Shown here in pieces: positions 51,132 to 64,000 of a stretch of DNA of 64,000 nucleotides. Origin of the DNA: Hoplostethus atlanticus (lineage: Eukaryota; Chordata; Actinopteri; Trachichthyiformes; Trachichthyidae). The translations under genes and the position numbers were made by a program. The stretch spans positions 4,681,501-4,745,500 of the forward strand of contig JAXDDX010000018.1 in NCBI GenBank assembly GCA_034670405.1. Direction: 5' to 3'. Below the pieces are notes generated by a model. It was not told the DNA's origin and did not search any database. It saw only the letters and a program-made list of their open reading frames with translations. Each line of letters begins with the position of its first letter. The first letter of the stretch is position 1.

Positions 51132-52458
51132 CTTTGTTTTGTTTGTGCACTTTATTTTGTATTTTCTTCTTTTTTTTTCAGTTAAAAGAAACTAGTTTGA
51201 ACTCTGTCCTTTTTGCATGGCATGATAAAGAGCATATGTAGTGATGTCTGTTGTTTCAGGATATTTTTGTACTCTTTCCTCTCCTGCTGTAGACTAAATT
51301 CAATGAAAGTTGTGGATGTTTCTTTGCGTGGAAGTTGGAGATTTTCTTTTACCATGGTGTACTGCAACCGGATTCTGAGATTTATAGTTCCAGTGTCAGA
51401 GTGATGACTGCTGATGTTTTTTATACCCTGCTGTATCACAGACAACCGAGTATATGTCAATGTTTATCAAAAACCCAAAGCATGTTTCACAATTTAGATT
51501 CATTTTTCCATGTGGGTCTTTCACTTTCCCTACGCAGTAATGTTGAATGTTAGATATGTTCTAAAAGACCTGAAGCCCTGTTTTCAACCTATTACTATAC
51601 AAAACAATCTTTCTCAATGTTTATTGGGGTTTTCTTGTGCCTTGTGTTTTTCTACATTTACCTCTGCAACATGTAAAATGTATGTATTTAATGTATTGTC
51701 TGTACTAATGATGTAGATCAGTGTTTTTGGATCATGATGTTGAACTCCTGGCCAAGGGGCCAAGTCTTTTCTCCTGGAGTCTTCTCACTTTATCAATTAG
51801 ATTTTCCGCCTGCCTATTAAATTTCTCCACTACCTCATGAGTCTATGTCAGGGTAATCTCTATGATTTGATGACCTGGAAATGTCATTACATTGATCCCT
51901 GTTGTTTTGTTTTAAGCTGTTCGTTATCATCTGTTACACTGACTCAAGCGTAAGGCCTTTTTGGATGGTGGAAGCCACGGGTTTCCTGATGAGTTTTTCG
52001 ACAAATGTACAGTGACAAACATTGTTTATCTGTCATAGTTAAAAATGACAATTGCCAGGTTAACTTTTATTCTGAAATTCACACTTATTACATAAAAGCT
52101 GATATGAGAGTTGACATTCATGAATGTGCCATGTAGCTATTATGAAGCTCTTTTTCAGGTGTTATACATGTTAAAAGCTAGGTGTAGAATAGGGACAAAT
52201 AGGCAGAAAAAAATATTCAGGTCTTTCTTTAAGTTCTGTGGTAAGAGCAGGATAATTTGATTCCAGTAACATAACTCAGTTTATTGTTTGATTATACTCA
52301 TTTAGCCAACCGTACTCCTTATTGCCAGTTTAGTAATTTAGAAGTAATTTTACATTGTGAATTTTGTCTGTATATGAAAAATGAAATATAATCTAAATCT
52401 GTTTAAATACTTTGGTACTCTGAAATAGAGGTACCACACAAAAAAACAGCTGTAGTTC
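51132..52458. other. intergenic, no recognised gene
   Basis: AT-rich; nothing recognised. Confidence 0.55.
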
Positions 52459-52906
52459 TTAAACCTACAATATGCAACTTTTTGCCATGAGTCAGCAAAG
52501 TGTTATTCTAGTGTTATGCTAGTGTCACCCTCCTCCCGTTCCTGCCCCAGCACTTGTCACCCCTTTTGATGAGCTGTCTACTTTGAAACACCATCTAGCC
52601 TGAAGCTGAAGTAACCATCCGTAAAGCCACCATAGGCATTGAAGTAGCAGACAGCAAACCGGCAATAAAAAAAAATGTGATGCTGATGGTCGTCCATGTT
52701 TCTCAGCACACCTTGTCTACTGCTCAATTAGGTTCTCTGATCTTTCTTTTATTACTGTTTTCCACCATGACTCCTTGTGCTGTGGCGACTGGCCTCAACT
52801 TGATACCACAATGTACACAAACAACCATAGACACAGAGTGATAACGTGTAATATATATAAATATATTTATTTATTTATTGTTATTTACTACATCCTGCAG
52901 CTTTAA
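52459..52906. mobile_element. TTAA-flanked MITE
   Basis: About 448 bp. The left end TTAAACCTACAATATGCAAC is imperfectly inverted at the right end, where the inverse reads TTAAAGCTGCAGGATGTAGT. No coding capacity is visible. The TTAA borders resemble those of the element at 41908-42445, but the sequence is a different family. Confidence 0.65.
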
Positions 52907-55900
52907 ACTGTTCATCATATAAGGCCTGAAAATTCACTCAAAGTATTCACTCAAAGCTGGCAGTCAGTACTTACCACTGTCATTGTGTCTTTTCACATAA
53001 ATTTCATTCATTTATAAGAGCTGAAAACCTTGATATTGACCCTGATATTCATATTGACGGTCGGCCTTACTGAAACCAAACATTTATTTACACATAATAA
53101 ACAGAACTGCACATTTACTGTAGCACTGCTGAGTTGTGAAATAGGATAAGCTGTCTAAATCCTAACACTTCTGAGAGTGTCACTGGAGTTTCACAGGGCC
53201 AGTGAGGGATGCCACTTGTTATGCTGGCTAAAACCATCAGCTTGAACTGCAGCATGCCTTTCTGCCACGTGCAATGCTTTGGGGCTCACTGTTTGAATCT
53301 AAACAGGAACCGGTTGGAAATGAATTCACAGACTTTGAAATGAAGCAATTAAGCAAGTAAAAGTGGAATTAGGCGTTGCATTGCAGTGCTTACATCAAGT
53401 TAAATATTGTTATCGCGATCTGAATGTTGATGTTCTTGTTTGCTTCATTCTTGAGAGTATTTTGAACTCTAATGTACATACGTAACCACAAGTGTTAGGC
53501 TATATCATTGCTTCTAAAACTACACAGTGCCCTGGTCTAGAAATCTACCTAGACCTGAGTCACGTGATTTATCTATGGCAATGCATCCTCCTCTGTCCTT
53601 TCAGTACCTAATGTACCTCCAATGCAATCAAGCGTTGGAGGGACTTTACCCTTTCTTTATTGTATTCTATATGAAAAGTCTTTGCCAATCTTTGTAGTTT
53701 TTTCAGTATTAAAATGAGAGAAAATTGCTCACAGATTAGAAATGATGACTTTCTTGCGGGCACTGAATTATCCATCCTTCTGCTGTATAATGCAAAGCAG
53801 ATTCAACTACAGAGCAGTCAGAGGTCAGGTCTTATCTGCACGTTTTTTTGTATCATTGCCATCATGGTGAGCCCACCATGACCCTGCAGAATTGTTTCAT
53901 GAGTTGTTATTGTGGTAATATGCCAAACAGGAAAGTCTCACCTGACACCCCACCTCCCACCCCGTCAACGAGCTGACTCACCCGCAGTTTTCATGCTTTT
54001 CATTCACGTTCAGAAAGTAATGTAGCTGCTGATTAGCATTTGCAAAGCTCTCAAAGGAGTCCAACTTCTCCTTTGACTATTCCAGAGGATGAGGTATGTG
54101 AGGCAATTACAAATGACAGAAAGCTTAAGTTGCCATAATGTCCTTGTTTAATGGCTTCATGCTTCACAATACTAAGATTAATAAAGTAGCTGCTCATGGC
54201 GTAGGGCTTGTAATAACTGTATGTGTTTGCACCATAAATCATTCAATATTGAAAAGAGTTTAATTTACTGGCCTAACATTTTTTTGAAAAAATAAGCACC
54301 ACACCTGTACACACCTGTGCAGCAGATTCTGACCGACAACACACAATCATCCATCTGTAAGAGACTTTGATCGTAATGTAATGTGACTTTTTATTTGGCC
54401 CACTTAAGTAGCAATGGCCCAGGGCAGTGAAAGTGCTTGCAGTGCCCAGAGCCAGGCATGAGTGCAAGGGGAAACTCTCTCCCTGAAGATGATCCATAAC
54501 TGAAGGTGACCTAATTCTGTGTGAGGTGAGAAATAACCATCACTTATCACCTGTCCACACAGGGTGAAAGTGTCAACATAAAGAAAATCCAGACACCTTG
54601 AAGAGCTTTCTTCAATTAATGCCTCAATCTCCATTTAAGATTCAAAATATTATTCAATGCTTTGCTATGGGCTATTATTTATGGCCATATATGATCAGGC
54701 TACATTATAGCAAAATTATGTTGTAATTGTCTATAGCAAGAAGATATAAGTGCATGTACATCTAGAAAGAGTAGGCCAGATGCTTGTTATTGCAGCATGA
54801 ATCAATAATTTTGTGATTCTTCTATATACATATTTTTAATTATATGTTCATATCACCAAAGTAATTGGTAGACAGAATTGATACAACTTTAAAGAATTGA
54901 AATGGACTCAAATGTCCAAGCAGAAGGATGATAGCCTGGGTCTTGGTTGATGTGGCTTGCACACTATGAGATACAGTAAGTAAACAAATAAGACACAAGT
55001 CATTTACACTATTAAAGTGTTTTTGTGTCTGTGGCTGCTACAAAAATCAAAATCAAGTCCTGAAGCCTTTAACGTCTTTGAAGTATTTAGGCTAATACAG
55101 CTCTTAGACATGGCTGATTTAATATAGCTTATATTTTTAGGTACTTCCAACTATGAATTCTTGGGGATTAATCATTTAAATCAATATTTTGAACTTGAAC
55201 TTAAATTGTTGGGTTTTCCATTTTAAAGTAATAATTCACCCAAACCAAGAACTGTACTGGAATTGAATATGTTCTTTTTATTGTATAAATATCCAGATCT
55301 GCATTGCATCCAATCCAAAACCCTGCTGGTACAACAGCTTTTATGCTCATGCATTATTTGAACAAACACTGAATTTGGGTTCTAACAATTTTGTGCTTTA
55401 AATATAGATTCATACACTGGTCCATTTATGTCCAATCTGCTGTACCTCACATATGACAACAGAACAAAATGTAATCGATTACAGTTCCACCACTAATGTT
55501 TCAGCTCCCTGTAATCCATATTTAAAATAGCCCCTATGTGTGCCAACCAAAAGCTCTCTGTTCATTTCATTCCTTCTGTTCCTTATCCAGAGAGCTCCCA
55601 AGTCTATCTGACTAATTGTGTTGTTATAGATTACTTTATCCCTAGTACCCCAGTGAGGGAGGCCCCATGGGCTTTGGTGGAACAGGACTCGTAACAGGTT
55701 TCTGAATGATGGCCATGTAAATGAGTGTCCAAGTCAGCAAGCCAAGGCTTAGAAAAGCCTTGTTGTTTCATGATTTCTGGCTGCTGAGCTCAATATGGTT
55801 ATTAAACATTGCTTGTTGTTTGGCACTGGCACATCATTGCTCTTTCCATCCTCTGTTGTCTTGACATATATAGCCAGGTGCTACAGATGGAACAAAAGTG

Positions 55901-56218
55901 GCCTATCTGTGCAATAAACACCATCAACTCATCTGCCAGTGTTTTCCCCTCCATATTTACACTAAAGCTCTACTGGCCAATGTCTCAATCCACTTCCGAT
56001 CAATGTTTGTATGTTTCTACCGCATGTTTACGCTTTCTTTTTTCCCCCATATAATAAATTAGGCTGTGTCCATTGGGAACCTCTCTTTCCAACGCTGGCT
56101 GCTTTTTCTCATATAAAACAGAGAGAATGCATTGTTGCATGTTCTTGACAGTGCTGAGAGCAGATCTTTTTGGGCCTGTGTAAGTAACAGAGGTGCCCCT
56201 CCCACCCCCAACACACAC

Positions 56219-56257
56219 TCGCACACACTCACACACACACACACACACACACACACC
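56219..56257. repeat. (CA)n microsatellite
   Basis: Slightly interrupted CA repeat (CACTCGCACACACTC, then pure CA). Confidence 0.9.
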
Positions 56258-59200
56258 ACCTCCAACTCTGAGACTGATTTATTAAGAACCTCTCATATAA
56301 AGATGTCACCACAGAGGTTTTTGTTTCGGGCAACAAATCATGTTACTTCATTTGCAGCTACAAAGAGACTGCTGCTACTTTTATGCCAGTGCTTGATTAC
56401 GGATTGTCTCACTGCCTTAAACCGTGTGCATGGGGCATGGAGGTTTAACAGTGACTGTAAACCTCTCACTTATCATTGCACCTTATATGCCTGTGTTGAT
56501 TAGCCTGCCCTGTCCACTTGCAGACTTACTCACTGGCAATATTTTATCTGTAAGGCCATTCTGGTTCTGGAGAGCTCCATCTTCATTTTCCTCCTCCTCA
56601 TCCCTCTTCACTGTCTCCCTTCTCTTCGGGCATAGGCACCGTGCCAATGCATTGTTGTGGCGCATGCAGTAGTAATTTGGCAGATGATGAGACGTTAAGA
56701 CATGATTTCTCTAGGCTAAATACCAACGCAATCAGAGGAAGAATTACCATTACATGAAAAATCCTTCCTGTTAGCATCCTGTTAGTAAATCGGAACTTGT
56801 CTTTTTTAGCAGCACAACTGCATAACCACAACAAATAGTTTACAGATTCAAGCCTAAAGCATATCTACAAGGCAGATTCTCAGTAAGTGACAAACAAAAA
56901 TAGTGGTCACAACCGTTACTTCTCCTCAGCATCTACTAAGCTCTGCTACATAGTCAGGGGGGTGGCTTTACCCTCGACCCCCTCCCTCTATCCCTCTCTC
57001 TCTCTGGAGTATCACTGCTGTCAGCCTCTCTGGCTTTCTTCTGTCCATCTGTTGCCTCATGTCTCTCATTATGTTCTCTCACAGTAACATTTCCTTGAAC
57101 CCCTCCGTTCACCCCCCCAACAACCCCCGCACAACCATGGCCACCGCCACTCTCTGTCATCTCTTTCCCTCTCCTTCCCGCTCTTTGTCAACTAGGCTAT
57201 GTATTATATTGCTGACCTGTAGGTATGTAAGTTTGCTTCTAATGTATTGTTCTCTCTGACTTTCTCTCCACACATATATCTTTCTTCAGGTTCTCACACT
57301 TCAAATACGTTTTTTCTGGAAGCCCTCTCCCACATATGTCCCATATTTTCATATTTCTTTGCTCCTCTCCGTCGCTTCCTCTCATTCTCTCATCGCAACA
57401 TTCTGTACCTTCTCCTTCTCTGGGTGCCTTTACTTATTCAGGGTCACTAGAGCGGGTCACTGTTTAAAGTGGAGATATTTCTTATTGTCTAATTATAAGC
57501 CATTTCGAAATCATTTACGGCAACTTAATTGCATCAGTGTTGTGTTTTGTAGTGCATTACTAATGTTGCGTTGGCAAAGGCTCTTGAGCAATTGTATCTG
57601 CTTCAGTAGCTTCTTCTTTCATCTTGTAAGGTGTTATGATTCCTATTACTGAGAGGTGGTGAAGTGGTGAAGATATTTCATAGAGCAAACAAAATTGAAA
57701 TTGCACACATTTTGGTCGTTGCAATATGGTCTCAGTGATTTGGCAACTCATCTAATACCTCTTCAAATATGCACAGTATCAGTAATTAAGAGCAGAACAT
57801 AATCTTTCTACCCTTTGTTTTCTCAATAAGTGGCGTTGCAGTCAATTCCAACTCTAATTGTAACTGTGGGAGTTGCTGGAATTGGCTCCTCGACTCAACA
57901 TCTGCTTACATGAATTGATCTTTTCACACTCCATCTCCTCCAAACCACTCTACTCCATGCTCAGCATCCCTGACTGTATGTCTTCCATAATGTCACTCTC
58001 ACCTCCCATTACATTTCATTTCAGCTTCAGCTAACTAACCTTCGCATTTATGCCTGCAACGTGACATTTTGTACGCAATCAGATTACTCTCAATATTCAC
58101 AAACAAACACAATATGATCGCCAAATGGATTTTGCGATTTATATATAAATGACTGTTCACAAATATATTTTTCAATGCACACACACATATTTATTGTTTT
58201 ATATAAATGTTAAAAAATCCACAAATATACATAGTTAAAGACAGTTGCAATGTTCATCTAAAACACATTTCAATGTTGTTATATTTATTTACAGACTGTC
58301 GAATCTGCATTTACAAACTGCCAGACTGTGTGAACTTCATTACATTTGTGTGTGGATCTTTGAGAGTTCCCTGACACGGTTACATTCACAAATGCAGTTT
58401 TTTATAGGACTTTATCTGTAGGACGTCTCTTTCCATTTCAGCCAATCAAATAACCTTCTGGTGTATGATTCAACACCGTAATGGTGTTGTGGAAAAAATG
58501 CATTTGTGAATCTAGGTTTTTATTTTTAATAATAACAATGACCCTAAAAGATTACATCTGTTATCATAACATTGTTGATGTCTCCTATTCCAAATAATAA
58601 TTTTAAGGACAGTGGTTGGTTGAATTTCACCTTGAGAATTTGAAATTCACCTTGAGATTTAAAGTGCTTACTCTTTATATATACGTCTCTATTTTTCACA
58701 CGCACATACGCACATAAACACACACACACAAACATAAACTCAATGCCGCACAGGCACCCTTACATACACACTCAAAATGCAAGTGTTATGGTGTTATAAA
58801 TGCCAGCCAAAGTGTGTCTCTGATGATGTTAAAGCACTTAGTTCTGTTGGAATGCATTTCACTGGCATGACAGCTCCTTCTTGTCCCAAATATATTGGCA
58901 CACTTATCTTCAGAGGCACAAAATTGCACACGTGCACAACCACCACACTTGCCCACATGCCGATATGTTACCCTATATTACAGAAAAATGATTTGAAGCT
59001 GTTTGCAATTTTCTCATTTAAAATCAGTCTGGGTAAATGTCAGCCCAGCGCATATGTATTTGTCTACTGATTCAAGCCTGGCTTTTTAGACCTTTGAGTG
59101 CAAAAGGGCCAGTGGTCAGAGATGAGTGTTGGCCGCAGAGCACATCTTAAAAGCCTACAGTCTGGTAGGGTGAGGTTTGCACAAAAGCACTTCCTCCCTA

Positions 59201-59545
59201 TTGAACTACATACAATGGAAGAGGCCCTTTTTGAGACTTTTGCTTTGCGGGTAAATTATGCAACCTAATGGATTCATCTCTGTTCCTCTCTGTTGAGATA
59301 GATGGGATGGAGAGAATGCAACGAAATCTCTGGGAACGTAGAGAATTACAGGGGATATATAAGAATGGGAGCGAAAAAGAGATGAAGGAGGAGGGGAGAT
59401 GGGGTATCTCAGGGGTAAAGATGCAGCCAAGGGCTTTATAGCTGTAAATCCTCCTTTCTTCCCAAGATGTTTTTTTGCCTGTTTCTCTCTCTAGCTCTCG
59501 TTTCTTTCTTTCACAATCCCTCCCTTGATCATACACACATCAACA

Positions 59546-59549
<4 letters not shown>

Positions 59550-59579
<30 letters not shown>
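59550..59579. repeat. (CA)n microsatellite
   Basis: Pure CA repeat of about 30 bp. Confidence 0.9.
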
Positions 59580-59581
<2 letters not shown>

Positions 59582-60427
59582 CCACACACATTCCAACAAT
59601 CCTACTGCTACACTACCCATAAAATCCAACCATTCACATGGAATGGCCTGAAGTACAGAAAGAAAATCTGCTCTCAAGTTGATGGCAAAGGAGCAGCATA
59701 TGGGGGACTCAGTTCTAGTACCAGCAAATGATCATAAGCCATAGATATGAAGTATCTTACTAGAAAGTAATGCTGTGGACTAGTGCCGTGGGGCTTCTCG
59801 GTGATAACACCCTATTTCCACTTTATTGAACCCTTAACAATATGATATGAGGTGCTGTGTAAGCCATAATTCAATCCCTACCTGTCACTCACAAAATAAA
59901 TCACATTTATTTCCTGTAGCCGCCATAAACATTCTCATTCTCTTTCTCTTTACTTTTATCTTCCCATGCTCAGAAATGCTCTCACTTTCACAAAAAACAT
60001 AACTAGCTCTCACATACACTGTTTTATATCTTAGGTGTACAAATATCTCTTATCTCTTAAACGACATCGATGGCTCTCATATTTACAACTTTATCTCTCA
60101 AGTAAGAAAAGGTTGCTCTCACATTCACTGCTGAAACTAACTCTAACAATCTCAGGATATCAGTCATTTGTATTTACTTGCATCTTGAGTCTGAACGCAG
60201 CAGGCAATGTAAAACCTTTGAGGAAATCTTGACAGTACACCATGCACATAAAGCATGTGAGGGAACTGAACAAGCACAAGGAGGTAGAGTACACAGAATC
60301 AAGGGTTTTATTTAGCCAATAAGATGGTAGCCTGGACCAGGAAAAAGGTGACAAGGTAAAGCAATAGAGAAAAAGGTATATTTGCTCCTCTAAACACACA
60401 TTCTTCCACTGTACACTGTGATTATAT

Positions 60428-60790
60428 GAGATCGAGGATACAAGCAGCCGAGATGAGGTTTCTCTGCAGGGTGGGCGGCACTTTTCACGATAGGGTGAGG
60501 ACCCCAGCAATCTGGGAGGACCTCAATGTCGAGCCGCTCCTTCTCCACATTTTTGGGTTTGGGCACACCTTTGGAGGTGTACCAGGCACGACCAACTGGG
60601 AGGAGACCCTGATGTAGGACCAGGACATGCTGGAGGGGCTACATCTCCCAGCTGGAGAGAGCACTTGGGGGACCACCAGGAGGAGCTGGAGGAAGTTGCT
60701 GGGGAAAAGGACCTCTGGGCTGCTCTGCTTGCCGTGTTGCCACCACCACCCTGACCTGGATAAGTGGCTAGAAAATAGATGGATGGATGC
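60428..60790 (+). mobile_element. 3' end of a non-LTR retrotransposon with (ATGG)n tail
   Basis: The + strand encodes pieces of a LINE ORF2 C-terminus with frameshifts (GGTTTCTCTGCAGGGTGGGC region, then GTACCAGGCACGACCAACTG, and GAGGAGCTGGAGGAAGTTGC). It ends GACCTGGATAAGTGG, then ATGGATGG repeats at 60779-60787. This is a very common fish LINE 3' end. The clade is uncertain (RTE/Rex-like). The copy is 5'-truncated and diverged. Confidence 0.8.
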
Positions 60791-63700
60791 AATATAGCAA
60801 TATTGACATTAAAATATTGGATTAAAATTCACGCTGTCAAATGAGCTAACGTGGTGATAAAATGGTCATAAGGTGTGAATATGCTATTTGAAACAAAAGC
60901 TACAGTATATGTTTGTCGCTATGTGGTTTGATTTGTGTTCATGTATTAAAAATACAGATGTGCATAAGGCTAGGAAATAAGGGTTAGGGAGTGTGGAGGA
61001 GGTGTTGGTGGCAGGCCATGTGGCTGTGAAACAGCAGCAAGTCAAAACTGATGCCCTTCGTCCTTTGGGTGGAGGAAAACAGATATACATGAAGAACAGT
61101 CACCCCAAAAGCTCAATTTCACGTAACATTCTCAAGATATGGGCTGCTCAGTACCTTGTTGGCCCTTGTGTTTGGGCAGAAGGGCCAATGCTGCTCTTAG
61201 GAATCTAGATCAGTGACTAAGCAAGTTAATTTTGAGAACGAAATCGAGCTTTTGAGCTTTCTTTTCATATATCTGTTCTCTGTATCCCCAAAGATACTAT
61301 ACTGAACTCTCACGTACATATACACACATCATTTGAAAGGTACATTAACACATGACAAATTAAAAACAACCGTTTTGAATGCAGACTAATGCATTTTTTT
61401 ATGTAAGCAAATTTCTATGTGAAGGAGTGACAGGCAAAAGCCTGCAAGATTGCAGATAGCTTTACCGCTTAGTTTCAATAAGGAATAGACTGGACAAATA
61501 CAGAAACCTTTTTCTGATAATGTGCCACACATCTGGTGAAGGATATGTCAGCCAAACACCATTTATATGTTGCAAAATGACAAAACCACACAGGAGGGTT
61601 TGGGTGGAAAGAGTGGAGGATGTGTGATAGAGAGAGACATGCTGCAGGAAGGGAGGGAATGGATGGGAGAAGAGTGAGAGAGCATGGAGTGGTCAAGCTA
61701 TCTTCTGTTTATTAAATGAAACTGGCATTGAATCAAGACACTAAATATAAGGAGGGCGAGGGGAGATAGAGGAAGTTGGACTGGAGTGTGTACAGATTAA
61801 GAGTGGTATTAATTCTGACCCATAATCTCTCTGCCTCTGTAATTGAGGTCGCATGCCAGGGGAGGCTGGGTTTGGAAGGAGACTGGCTTTTTGGTTTGCT
61901 AAGCTCTGAGGAGGAAGCAAATAGACACATAAATGAATGGAGGGCTGCAATCCTCCCCAGACCTATACAGTATGTAGTTTGTGTTTAGAGGCAGAGTGAA
62001 GGGAGACAGCCAGGGATGTAGTCATGGCTACCTCAGTCAAATCCAGAAGAAATCAAGATTGGCCTGGTCAAATCAGACCCAAGCCCAAAGTTGAGCCATT
62101 TGAGATCAACTCTGAAAGCAAATTGTGATGATAATGATATTCAGCAGTGCTTTTCAACAGAATGTAAAACATATAGAAAGAACAAACGAGAAAGTGCATC
62201 AAAAATTTCAATAATTCTTGAACGTTAGTCTTGAGCAGAAATACCAGGCAGAGCACAAAAAACCCAAAGTACAAGACAAGATGTGGACTTGCAAGGTTCA
62301 GACCAGGCTGCAGCCCTGAAGAAGAATAAGCTCCAGTTTCCTCCTATGGAGAAGGCTCTGCATGTTCAGCCGTGGAACTCCTCCTGGTGTGTCGCCCGTC
62401 CTAATGAAGACGTCAATACCTCAGCATCCCAGGATACACTGTCTGGCTCTCTCAGTGAACACTAACTTTGCTTGATAGTGTGCTGCTATGTGGTCCCAAC
62501 ACATCGATTCTACTTGGTCTTGGTTTCTCAGCCTCCAGAACCTCACTCCTCCTATTCCCTCTCGTCTTGATCATCTGCCCAGGATCAATATTGTAATAAC
62601 TGGAAAGCAGAAGGCCTCATCATAATCAATAAGTGCTGTATATTGCTAGGCGGAGCTAGACAGAGAGAAATCATTCTGCCCAATGGCGGAGCTGAATGAT
62701 TCTGACACCTCATTCATTACATTATTGAATAACCCATCGGCTATGTCACAGCCACAGATGAACAGAAAGCATTGGCGCACACACACACACACCTACAGAC
62801 CCTCACACCCACACACCTAGGGAAACTATGTGGACTATAACTTCCCACATTTTCTTTTACTGAATGGAAGCCACTTATGTGTTAAAGAACACAATCATGT
62901 TGCCTTAGGAGGCTGTGCTCTTGACGATCGCGTGTATGCAATCCAGGTGACCTGGCACAAAACAGACACCACAGACAATTACGCAATTTAATTCGTTAAA
63001 ACAGGTATTTCAAGAGAGGTTTATCTGTTGACAGGGGCATCAACTCACTAAACCCTAAGGTATCTATGCAAGTGCAGGTAATCTCTGCACTTGCCGTCAA
63101 AATGTTAAAATGTACTTCTATCGACTACGTTTCAGGGGACAAGTGGAGCACTTGCTGATGACTGACAAGCTATTATTATATATTATTTGGTCGAAGTGAT
63201 AAATGATTAGACGTATATCACCAAACTAGCTTAAAGGGAACACTAATCCTGAACACTCATATGAAGTGGCTTTTTTAGGATATGGCTTCCAAATAGCTTT
63301 CTGGCCTGTTCATTGCTTTCCATTATAATCATAAACACTACAAAAAACTAATTTGGTCTTAGATATTGCAACTGCTATAGTTATTTGGCAGTTGAGAAAT
63401 ACTCACAGGTAACATGCAAAGTCATCAGCTCAGATCCGTCTGACTGACAGACAAAATGAAACACTTCTTAAGAATTGCTCTTGGAAGGCCTGGAGTGCCT
63501 GTCAGTTGACTTTGGTGTACTTTAAACTCAGGGCTAATGAGGATGTGCTGTTGGGAATTTGTCTGCATGACAGCTAAGCAGTATGGGAGACTTTGATTAG
63601 CTGTGGGACCCATGCAAAGGGAATCATAGCACAGAGAGCAGTCAAAAACCAATACCCAGAAGGAATTTATACATAAACCTGCACTCATGCACACATTTTA

Positions 63701-64000
63701 AATGCTTTATGTGAATCCATTAAATTTAAATTATAATGCATATAAGGATACAAAGCATGTCATCTCTGTCGCTGTTCGTTCCATATAAAGGTCAAATAGG
63801 CGACCAATCTCAAGGACAAACACTTCTCTCTGCTTTTCACTGAAAAAAAACAACGGGAATATTTTGGTGGGCCATTAATCATTCTGACATAACATGTGCA
63901 CATTTGTACAGAAAGGCATGTATTGGTAACACGTCTCTGACAGCAGCAATACGATCATCTCAGTATATAGTCCTTTGTGTACATTTCAGCCAGTCACAAC
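60791..64000. other. intergenic, no recognised gene
   Basis: Short CA tract near 62779-62792. The block at about 62570-62760 is complex and non-repetitive. No coding exon was recognised up to the end of the window. Confidence 0.5.

Larger units (their letters stand above)
52907..60427. other. intergenic region with microsatellites, no recognised gene
   Basis: No exon-like coding blocks found. It contains (CA)n tracts at 56219-56257 and 59550-59579, pyrimidine-rich sequence at 56960-57440, and several complex blocks that might be conserved regulatory DNA (for example about 54000-54240 and 57470-57540). Confidence 0.5.

Overview
This window looks like nuclear DNA from a ray-finned (teleost) fish. 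Three vertebrate genes have introns with canonical GT/AG boundaries. Non-coding DNA is AT-rich and carries many (CA/TG)n microsatellites. The interspersed repeats are fish-type: Tc1/mariner remnants, an L2-like LINE, a tRNA-derived SINE, TTAA-flanked MITEs and a hAT-like palindromic MITE. There is no sign of bacterial, phage or organelle DNA. No database search was possible, so gene names rest on recognising protein sequences.

Layout. (1) 1-1180: end of an intron and the last coding exon of a zbtb20-type BTB/zinc-finger repressor on the + strand. (2) 1181-about 13,320: about 12 kb of AT-rich DNA without genes and with few repeats. I suggest it is largely the very long zbtb20 3' UTR, with possible poly(A) signals at both ends. 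(3) 13.3-21.0 kb: intergenic, holding a decayed L2-like LINE and several repeat fragments. (4) 21.0-23.5 kb: a complete four-exon ADP/ATP translocase gene on the - strand (slc25a5-like, 298 aa). (5) 23.5-29.4 kb: spacer between divergent genes, with a Tc1 transposase remnant and other repeats. (6) 29.4-45.4 kb: a complete eight-coding-exon GDNF-family receptor alpha gene on the + strand, best matched to gfra3 (454 aa, signal peptide and C-terminal GPI-type signal). (7) 45.4-64.0 kb: probable gfra3 3' UTR and then about 17 kb with no recognisable gene, only repeats and a few complex blocks that might be conserved regulatory DNA.

The three genes have unrelated roles: nuclear transcriptional repression, mitochondrial ADP/ATP exchange, and cell-surface reception of a GDNF-family ligand. 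Nothing suggests a functional cluster. I reassembled both complete genes from splice sites. Reading phase is kept through every junction and the totals (897 and 1365 nt including stop) divide by three. I found no new multi-gene system. The most interesting points are the possible giant zbtb20 3' UTR, a TG-repeat in place of the pyrimidine tract before gfra3 exon 5, the unusual gfra3 C-terminus, and two dispersed repeat families recognised by comparing parts of the window.
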